Source: Leifsonia sp. ku-ls (GTDB taxonomy: Bacteria > Actinomycetota > Actinomycetes > Actinomycetales > Microbacteriaceae). Taken from it: a DNA stretch of 64,000 nt. The DNA lies in contig QKXI01000010.1 of NCBI GenBank assembly GCA_003367665.1, forward strand, positions 1 to 64,000. The letters are read 5' to 3'. The notes beneath the pieces were generated by a model. That model saw only the letters and a program-made list of their open reading frames with translations. It had not been told where the DNA came from and did not search any database. Made by a program: the position numbers and the translations under genes. Below, one piece after another: positions 58,417 through 64,000 of this stretch. Numbering within the stretch: the first letter of the stretch is position 1; each line of letters opens with the position of its first letter.

Positions 58417-60102
58417 ATGACCGACGTATCCATTTGGGCCGGTGAGCTTCACGCAGCAGCGGAGCCCCGTACCCACATCGCCACCCTTCTCAAGTGGGGC
58501 GAGGTGGGAGACACCAGCCTTGGCCGCTTCGCCATCGACCGCGGGTCGATCACCATTCCCCGCAGCCCAGAAGCCATGCCGGTCAACTACGACCACGACG
58601 ACACCAAGCCGGTTGCCCGCATCACGAAGCTGGAAGACCGGGAGGACCGTCTACTTGCCACCATCCGCGTGGCCGACACCGACGAGGGCGACCGCCTAGA
58701 GGCCGAGATTGCCAGCGGTGTCCGCAACTGCCTTTCGGTCGATGTCGCTGACATCACCATCCACGCGGGCCGTGCGACCCGAGGCCGCCTCTACGGAGCC
58801 GCCTTCGTCCCGCAGGGCGCATTCCCCTCTGCCGTCCTCCACGCCCAGGCCGCTGACACAGCCGCCGATGACAGCACGGACGCCGAGCCAGAGGCCACAC
58901 CAACCGAGGACGTAATTCGCGCCGCGGTCCTAGCCGAGATGGCCCGAGTCCTGGGCAAGACACCCGAGGAGCTTGAGGCCGCTCTCACCGAGCCGGAGAC
59001 ATCCGAGCCCGAAACCTCCGAGGAGACCGAGCCGGCCTCCGAGGAGCCAACCACCGAAGAGCCGGAAACCCCGGCCACGAATGAAGAGGAGAACGCCGTG
59101 GCCGAGGCCGCAGTTCCACAGAACCTGGCTGCCAAGGTAGCCGAGAAGGACACCAGCCTTGGTGCCTTCTACAACACGCTCCACGCAGCGCGTGCGGGCG
59201 ACGCCGCAGCCCGTATGGAGGTTGAGGGCCTGGCCGAGGGTCAGACGCTTCACGCCGCCATCACGGACATCAAGTACGACACCAACGGCTCCCTGGGCTC
59301 TGGTGTCGTACAGCCGAAGTTCCTGGGCGAGCTTTGGAGTGGACGCCGCTATGAGCGCCGCTTCATCCCTGTCCTGAACCAGGCTCCGCTGACCGCGCTG
59401 GAGAACAAGGGATGGCGCTTCGTCAACAAGCCGAGCGTACAGACCTGGGCCGGTAATAAGACCGAGATTTCCGGTTCGTCCGCAACTGTCGAGTCCTACA
59501 CCTACAAGGCTCAGCGCTACGCCCACGCGGTTGACATTGCCCGCGAGTTCTACGACTTCAACGAAACCGGAGTCATCGAGCGCTTCCTAGAGCTTGTCGT
59601 AGACAGCTACGCCGAGGTCTCGGACAACTACGTCCTCAACACCGTTCTGGACGAGCTTTCGCCTACCGCGCTCACGCTTTCGAGCGCTCAGCTTGGCACC
59701 CGTTCCCCGGGTATCGCCAAGATTCTCCAGGGTATTCGCGCCGTCGATGACGCCCGCGGTACCGCTACCTTCGCGGCGGTCGCCCCGGATGTCTTTGACG
59801 AAATCCTCCTGAGCCAGGACAAGGACAAGCTCCAGTTCGTCTCCGGTGAGATGGGCCTCAACTCGGGCACCATCTTCGGCCTGAACTTCGTCCGTCTGGA
59901 CGGCCTGGCTGCCGGTCAGGTTCTCGTTGGTGACAAGAACGCGGTCACCGTCGAGGAGCTTGCTGGATCGCCTATCCGCGTCAACGCCATCGACCTTCTG
60001 CGTGGTGGTTACGACGAGGCGATTGTCGCCTACATCGCGGCACGCATCGACAACGCGCACGCCATCGCCCTGGTAGCTGACGCAGAGCCAGCCGGAGCGT
60101 AA
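58417..60102 (+). CDS. Capsid maturation protease-linker-major capsid protein fusion
   Basis: 561 residues. The first ~145 form an HK97-type prohead protease (GSITIPRSPEAMPVNYDHDD with the His, RNCLSVDVADITIH with the Ser, then FVPQGAFPSAVL). Residues about 145-225 are an acidic Glu/Pro/Thr-rich linker that could act as scaffold. From about 228 comes an HK97-fold capsid protein (TSLGAFYNTLHAARAGDA to VAYIAARIDNAHAIA). A GTG at 59098 (residue 228) has AGGAG 6 bases upstream, suggesting separate production of the capsid protein. Confidence 0.9.
   Translation: MTDVSIWAGELHAAAEPRTHIATLLKWGEVGDTSLGRFAIDRGSITIPRSPEAMPVNYDHDDTKPVARITKLEDREDRLLATIRVADTDEGDRLEAEIASGVRNCLSVDVADITIHAGRATRGRLYGAAFVPQGAFPSAVLHAQAADTAADDSTDAEPEATPTEDVIRAAVLAEMARVLGKTPEELEAALTEPETSEPETSEETEPASEEPTTEEPETPATNEEENAVAEAAVPQNLAAKVAEKDTSLGAFYNTLHAARAGDAAARMEVEGLAEGQTLHAAITDIKYDTNGSLGSGVVQPKFLGELWSGRRYERRFIPVLNQAPLTALENKGWRFVNKPSVQTWAGNKTEISGSSATVESYTYKAQRYAHAVDIAREFYDFNETGVIERFLELVVDSYAEVSDNYVLNTVLDELSPTALTLSSAQLGTRSPGIAKILQGIRAVDDARGTATFAAVAPDVFDEILLSQDKDKLQFVSGEMGLNSGTIFGLNFVRLDGLAAGQVLVGDKNAVTVEELAGSPIRVNAIDLLRGGYDEAIVAYIAARIDNAHAIALVADAEPAGA
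59087..59100 (+). promoter_or_regulatory. Internal ribosome-binding site and start for the capsid part
   Basis: AGGAG (59087-59091), 6 bases, GTG 59098-59100, in frame inside the fusion gene exactly where the linker ends. Confidence 0.6.
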
Positions 60103-60108
60103 CCGACC

Positions 60109-60152
60109 GGAGGGCAGCGGGGTCTTTTCGGGTTTGTTCCCCGCTGCCCTCC
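60109..60152 (+). terminator. Long hairpin between capsid and connector genes
   Basis: A 14-bp perfect stem (GGAGGGCAGCGGGG / CCCCGCTGCCCTCC) with a 16-base loop, no T-run. It may cause partial termination or protect the capsid mRNA 3' end. Directly after it GGGGGATTCCCC precedes the next ATG. Confidence 0.6.
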
Positions 60153-60177
60153 CTCTCTTCGAAAGGGGGGATTCCCC

Positions 60178-60780
60178 ATGAGTCTCGGACCCTTCTGGGT
60201 GAACGACTCCCCGGCCAATCCGGTGACACTGGACCTTCGAGGCCAGGCCGACCTGACTGCCTACACGTCCGCCACAGTGGAGCTTAAGAACGCTGCCGGT
60301 GTCGTCGTGGCGCTCATCGGCCCCGTGGCCATCGTGGACGGCAAGGTAACCTTCGTCCTTCCGACCAACCCATTCACCACGGGCGGTCTCTTCAAGCTTG
60401 TCCCGACCGTCACCGATGGAGACCACCGTCTCCGCCTCCGCGCTGAGACGGTTGTGGTCCAGGAGGACAACGGCTGGCACACGGTGACCTCCGCCCGCGA
60501 GGAGTGGAAGACCCAGCTAAATGACCTCCAGCTATTCCACCTCCTGGAGGTCTCGCGCCTCCAGTGCGAGGAGTACGCGCCCGAGCTAGCCGAGGGTGAG
60601 CCGGTGCCGGTGAACTACCGCCAGGCCCAGCTACTCCAGGCCCGTGAGAGCGCCAACGCCTTCCGCGTGGACCCGAGCGGCAACGCCGGTAGCGAGTCCT
60701 ACTCCTACTCTCCGCACCCGATGTCCTGGAAGGTCCAGGCCTACTTGCGTCCGACTCCGCGGATTCCGGCGGTGGGCTGA
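60178..60780 (+). CDS. Head-tail connector/adaptor with N-terminal beta domain
   Basis: 200 residues. Residues 1-95 form a beta-sandwich like BppU/Ig modules (VTLDLRGQADLTAYTSATVE; VTFVLPTNPFTTGGLFKLVP). From about 105 the protein is helical (SAREEWKTQLNDLQLFHLLE, then PVNYRQAQLLQARESANAFR), as in HK97 gp6-like connectors. Combining both is unusual. The ribosome-binding site AGGGGGG lies within the palindrome GGGGATTCCCC. Confidence 0.7.
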   Translation: MSLGPFWVNDSPANPVTLDLRGQADLTAYTSATVELKNAAGVVVALIGPVAIVDGKVTFVLPTNPFTTGGLFKLVPTVTDGDHRLRLRAETVVVQEDNGWHTVTSAREEWKTQLNDLQLFHLLEVSRLQCEEYAPELAEGEPVPVNYRQAQLLQARESANAFRVDPSGNAGSESYSYSPHPMSWKVQAYLRPTPRIPAVG

Positions 60781-60781
60781 C

Positions 60782-61120
60782 ATGTCTACCAAGTCCGTCC
60801 GTGAAGAGATTCGAGCGCTAATCGAGCCGCTTGAACCGGACCTCATCTACTTCCCCGAGGACGACGCCGGGGAGGCCGTCCACCCGTGGCTAGTCCTAGA
60901 GCGCGCGTCTCTTACGTCCCGTGCCCCGGGTGTCGTCCTGGTGGATTACACGCTCTACCTGGTCTTCCCGCAGGGCACGTCCAGCGATGAGCAGGACGAC
61001 ACCGCCGATTCGCTAACCCAGAGCCTGGCCAACGCCGGAATCTCTTGGACCCAGGCCGTCCCGGGCATCTACAGCAAGGACTTCCCGGCCTACCTCATCA
61101 CCATCCAAGCCACCACCTAA
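60782..61120 (+). CDS. Tail terminator protein
   Basis: 112 residues. VREEIRALIEPLEPDLIYFP, then a beta part (YTLYLVFPQGTSS) and DTADSLTQSLANAGISW, in the style of gpU-like tail terminators. Position before the major tail protein supports it. Confidence 0.7.
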   Translation: MSTKSVREEIRALIEPLEPDLIYFPEDDAGEAVHPWLVLERASLTSRAPGVVLVDYTLYLVFPQGTSSDEQDDTADSLTQSLANAGISWTQAVPGIYSKDFPAYLITIQATT

Positions 61121-61130
61121 GGAGCACCAA

Positions 61131-61550
61131 ATGGCCAGCGTGCCAGTAACCGCATTCGTCATGGGCGAATGTGACTTCATCATCGAGGACGACAACTACT
61201 CCGCGGCACTGTCCAGCGCAGCCATTCAGGTTGACCAAGGCACCGTGGACTGGGCCGGTATGGCTGCCGGTTCGTCCTTCACCTTCCCGACCACACCGAA
61301 GTACTCCATTCCGATCACCTACGCCCAGGACTGGGCTTCGGACGATTCGCTCTCCGTGTACCTGTGGACCAATAAGGGCCAGACCAAGAACGTCACCTTC
61401 GCACCTAAGAAGGGCGGACGCTCCTGGACTGCCACGGTCATCATCACCTCCGGCAACGTCGGTGGCGCGCTCAACAGCGTTGCAGACGCATCGGTAACCC
61501 TCGCGGTCATCGGTGAGCCGGTCATGGGCGAGATTCCGACCGGAGCCTAA
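61131..61550 (+). CDS. Major tail protein
   Basis: 139 residues, beta-rich (CDFIIEDDNYSAALSSAAIQ; TWTATVIITSG-like C-terminal strand VTLAVIGEPV). It resembles gpV-like tail-tube proteins with a short N-terminal arm. GGAGCACC precedes the ATG. Confidence 0.75.
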   Translation: MASVPVTAFVMGECDFIIEDDNYSAALSSAAIQVDQGTVDWAGMAAGSSFTFPTTPKYSIPITYAQDWASDDSLSVYLWTNKGQTKNVTFAPKKGGRSWTATVIITSGNVGGALNSVADASVTLAVIGEPVMGEIPTGA

Positions 61551-61553
61551 CCC

Positions 61554-62063
61554 GTGGTGCTCCGGGTCGATGCCAACGACGTAGCGGAGCTACAGGCTCT
61601 CGTGCGGACCCTCAAGTCCGTGGAGAAGCCCGTAGCCTCCGCTATTCGTGCTGGCACCCGAGCCGGAGCCAAGGTCATCTGGGAAGAGGAGATGAAGGGC
61701 CGTTCCCAGACGGTATTCGAAGCCCGGTTCGCGGGCACCGCTCGCGTCCAGGTGTCGGACCAGAACGTCACCCTTCAAGCCGCCAAGGTGCGCGGCCAGA
61801 AGTTCCGTAACGGCCTAGACCTACGGCAGTCGTGGCCCGAGGTGGAGCGTGGCGCGAACCGCGAGAAGCGCACCACCTACAGCCGCCGCAGCAAGAACGG
61901 TGGGACTCACCAGGTAACCCGCCGCACAATGACCCAGTTTCGACCGCGCAACCGCGCTGGCTACGTGGCCGGACCAGCCCAGAAGGCATCCATTGGCCGC
62001 GTGGTCTCTATGTGGGTCCAGACCGCTATGTACGTCATCTTCACCGGGATTGAGAGGCACTAA
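61554..62063 (+). CDS. HK97 gp10-like tail/connector protein
   Basis: 169 residues, strongly basic. An N-terminal helix ELQALVRTLKSVEKPVASAI, then GAKVIWEEEMKGRSQTVFEA and a beta C-terminus. It fits the HK97 gp10/neck-protein family. Its place between the major tail protein and tape measure is unusual, where tail chaperones normally are. Confidence 0.6.
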   Translation: MVLRVDANDVAELQALVRTLKSVEKPVASAIRAGTRAGAKVIWEEEMKGRSQTVFEARFAGTARVQVSDQNVTLQAAKVRGQKFRNGLDLRQSWPEVERGANREKRTTYSRRSKNGGTHQVTRRTMTQFRPRNRAGYVAGPAQKASIGRVVSMWVQTAMYVIFTGIERH

Positions 62064-63226
62064 TGCCGAAGCCATATGAGGTGTCCCTTGTCTCCAACAC
62101 CAAGGGCCTAGTTGCCGACATGGACAAGGCCGGAGAGTCCGTTGAGGACCTGGCCAAGGACCTCCAGACCCTGGACCGCGAGGCCGGTAAGTCGAGTCTG
62201 AACGGCAAGACCTTCGACAAGGTAGGCGACTCCGCCAAGGACGCGGGCCGAGGCGTTGACAACCTCGCAGACAAGTACCAAGACCTGGCCCGCACGGTCT
62301 CCAAGTCCAGCGACAAGATGTCCCGAGACGTCAAGGACTTCGGTGACACCGTAGACCGTGAGAGCGGCAGCGGCTTTGGTCGCGCACGCGCGCATGTGGG
62401 TGAGTTCCGAGAAGAGGCACTCCAGAACTTCTCCGAGGTCACCTCCAGCTTCGACGGCTCGATGCAGTCGGTTCTGGATTTGGCCCAGGGCACGTTCGGT
62501 GGTCTCGCGTCTGCCGGTGGACCGATCGGTCTTGCTGCCGGTGGTATCTCGGTGCTTCTCGGTGGCCTCTTCGCGGGAATGTCCGCGGCTGCCGATGCGG
62601 AGGCGCAGAAGAGCACCGAGCGCATCCAGAAGATGTTCGATGACATGGCCGAGAGCGGTAACAACTTCGCTTCCGAAGACCTGATTGACCAGAACATCCA
62701 GGACATCGTGAAGGACACCGAGCAGTACAACGCTGCCATTAAGGATGCCAAGACCCTTCACTTGGACCTGTCCACCGTCCTCCGCGCGAACGCGGGAGAC
62801 ACCGACGCGTTGTCCAAGGTGCAGAGCACCATCAATGAGCAGATGGACAAGGCCAACAAGCTGCAGGCGGACAGCAAGAACGCCTATGACGCGAACGGCC
62901 AGGCTGCCGCGGTCCTCTACGGCCAGCTAGGTCCGCTCTCCGGCAAATACGGGGACCTGGCGCGAGACACCGACTCCGCTATCAACCGTGTGAACGCGGC
63001 CCGCGATGCCATGAACAACGCAGGCGGGGCCGCTCAGAACGTAGTGCCGAAGCTCGACGCCGTAGGGGCCGCGGTTAACCGGCTCCCATCCAGCCACGTC
63101 ATCAACATCGACGCGACCACCAACGCCGCCCAAGCCAAGCTGGACGCCCTCAAGCGCCAGTACAACGGCAACGTCATCTCAATGATTGTGGACGCCCGAA
63201 CCCGAGCAGGAAACCGAGTCTTCTAA
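62063..63226 (+). CDS. Tape measure protein (short)
   Basis: 387 residues, Ala/Asp/Lys-rich with long helices and a central hydrophobic part (GPIGLAAGGISVLLGGLFAG). The C-terminus has the IDATTNAAQAKLDALKRQ type found in tape measures. At about 0.15 nm per residue the tail would be near 58 nm. It overlaps its neighbours by one base on each side. Confidence 0.8.
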   Translation: MPKPYEVSLVSNTKGLVADMDKAGESVEDLAKDLQTLDREAGKSSLNGKTFDKVGDSAKDAGRGVDNLADKYQDLARTVSKSSDKMSRDVKDFGDTVDRESGSGFGRARAHVGEFREEALQNFSEVTSSFDGSMQSVLDLAQGTFGGLASAGGPIGLAAGGISVLLGGLFAGMSAAADAEAQKSTERIQKMFDDMAESGNNFASEDLIDQNIQDIVKDTEQYNAAIKDAKTLHLDLSTVLRANAGDTDALSKVQSTINEQMDKANKLQADSKNAYDANGQAAAVLYGQLGPLSGKYGDLARDTDSAINRVNAARDAMNNAGGAAQNVVPKLDAVGAAVNRLPSSHVINIDATTNAAQAKLDALKRQYNGNVISMIVDARTRAGNRVF

Positions 63227-63591
63227 TGACCGCAGTAATCACAGTCACCTTCGAGGGTGACGACTACAGCTTCTCGCCTGACCTTGTGCTCGACTACACA
63301 GCCAGCTCAACCAGTCGAAACGTGTTTCACCAGATTCTTGGTGGTGGGCAGGACGTGACGCTCCTGCCTTCGGAACCCCGAACGGGCACGCTCGCCATGT
63401 GGTTTAGGGAAGAGGCGGACGCCTACCAGATGGAGGCAATCCACGGTCTGCCGCTTCTCTTCACGCTCTCAGATGACGAGTACTTCTCCATCGGTATGCA
63501 GTACGCCGTGGATGGCCGCGTCACGCGCACCCGCAACGATGACGGCACGTGGAGCGTGGCAGTGGACTACAGGGAGGTGCAGCACTCATGA
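63226..63591 (+). CDS. Minor tail protein, 121 aa
   Basis: Beta-rich (VITVTFEGDDYSFSPDLVLD; LLPSEPRTGTLAMWF; SDDEYFSIGMQYAVDGRVTR). The order after the tape measure suggests a distal tail/base-plate component. It overlaps the next gene by 4 bases. Confidence 0.7.
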   Translation: MTAVITVTFEGDDYSFSPDLVLDYTASSTSRNVFHQILGGGQDVTLLPSEPRTGTLAMWFREEADAYQMEAIHGLPLLFTLSDDEYFSIGMQYAVDGRVTRTRNDDGTWSVAVDYREVQHS

Positions 63592-64000
63592 CCGCCCAAA
63601 TTCCCGTAACAACTGCCACCATGCACGTGCCTGGCGGTTTCGTTGACGTACCCGCACACGATGTTCAGCATGAAGCGCAGGGGCACTGGGGAACGGCGAC
63701 GACGGTCTATACCCAGAACTTCGACGCGCTCACCGCCTACTCCTACAACCCGGACGGATGGGGAGACGGCGGCACTACCACGCTCCAGGTGTACCCGTTC
63801 AACCCGCGCTCTGCTCCGCATGTCCTGTTCCATTGGTACTCAAGCACCGCGCCGGTATCGCGCACCTTCACGGGTCTGACCGTGGGGAACCTCTACACGC
63901 TTCGGATGTGGGCGCGTCCTAACACCACTCTGGACATCACCCTCACATGTGCCGGAGAGACACGCCCGCACAACAACCTCACGGGTGGCCAGTGGTGGGA
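63588..64000 (+). CDS. Minor tail protein, 5' part
   Basis: Begins MTAQIPVTTATMHVPGGFVD, then NFDALTAYSYNPDGWG and a carbohydrate-binding-like beta region (RTFTGLTVGNLYTLRMWARP). The gene runs beyond the right edge. Likely a host-recognition or base-plate protein. Confidence 0.75.
   Translation, partial: MTAQIPVTTATMHVPGGFVDVPAHDVQHEAQGHWGTATTVYTQNFDALTAYSYNPDGWGDGGTTTLQVYPFNPRSAPHVLFHWYSSTAPVSRTFTGLTVGNLYTLRMWARPNTTLDITLTCAGETRPHNNLTGGQWW

Larger units (their letters stand above)
49630..64000. mobile_element. Integrated temperate phage (left part), small siphophage type
   Basis: It runs from the disrupted glycosylase gene to beyond the right edge. The composition is visibly less GC-rich than the flanking host DNA. 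It holds a serine integrase, a replication protein, early genes, terminase, portal, capsid and tail genes. The lysis genes and attR are not seen. The compact layout and short tape measure suggest a total size well under 25 kb (inference). Confidence 0.95.

Overview
The window looks like a chromosome segment of a high-GC Gram-positive actinobacterium, most likely family Microbacteriaceae (Leifsonia-like). This rests on very GC-rich coding, several genes that appear leaderless (a TANNNT -10 hexamer 6-7 bases before the start codon), a small DUF7882-type protein typical of that family, an NhaA-DsbA fusion antiporter and a UVR-motif ClpC paralogue. The genus is inference. No rRNA, tRNA or CRISPR array was seen.

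Bases 1-49,368 are host chromosome. It opens with the 3' end of an FMN-dependent alpha-hydroxy-acid oxidase. Next come a trehalose-synthase-like GH13 enzyme coupled to a small SAP/Rho-N-like protein, small conserved genes, the NhaA-DsbA fusion, a bicupin, a TetR/SDR divergent pair with palindromic operators, a large sortase-anchored DUF11-repeat surface protein and an EAL phosphodiesterase. After a DUF4062-STAND-TPR ATPase comes an overlapping four-gene envelope module (19.7-22.8 kb): two coiled-coil proteins, a membrane protein and an OmpA-type lipoprotein. Then follow a TetR-controlled ABC-2-like permease, an ABC ATPase with a coupled hydrolase, DUF2252, a HerA-like ATPase, and a SulP/AI-2E/GAP transporter operon. 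A nicotinamide-repair (NnrD) operon, several regulators with adjacent enzymes, lipoproteins, a ClpC-type unfoldase behind a HAIR-like heat-shock operator, and a PASTA-containing class A penicillin-binding protein complete this part.

From about 49,630 to the right edge lies a prophage with visibly lower GC. Its serine integrase sits at attL, and the junction splits a host gene: the leftover minus-strand fragment 49,369-49,641 is the C-terminus of an actinobacterial 3-methyladenine-DNA-glycosylase-family protein. Left arm: integrase, a zinc-ribbon protein, a one-TM protein and a prim-pol/helicase replication protein. A dense control region (53.5-54.35 kb) carries repeats, palindromes and a possible RNA pseudoknot. 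Right arm: overlapping small early genes, HNH nuclease, large terminase, portal, a protease-linker-major-capsid fusion, connector, tail terminator, major tail protein, a very short tape measure and minor tail proteins. It looks like a miniature temperate siphophage; the lysis genes, any classical repressor and attR would lie beyond 64,000.

The most novel-looking signals are in the prophage: a recurring TTCAAATCA operator-like sequence, including an inverted pair at the putative structural promoter; a pseudoknot-capable leader before the replication gene; and an internal ribosome-binding site and start inside the protease-capsid fusion.
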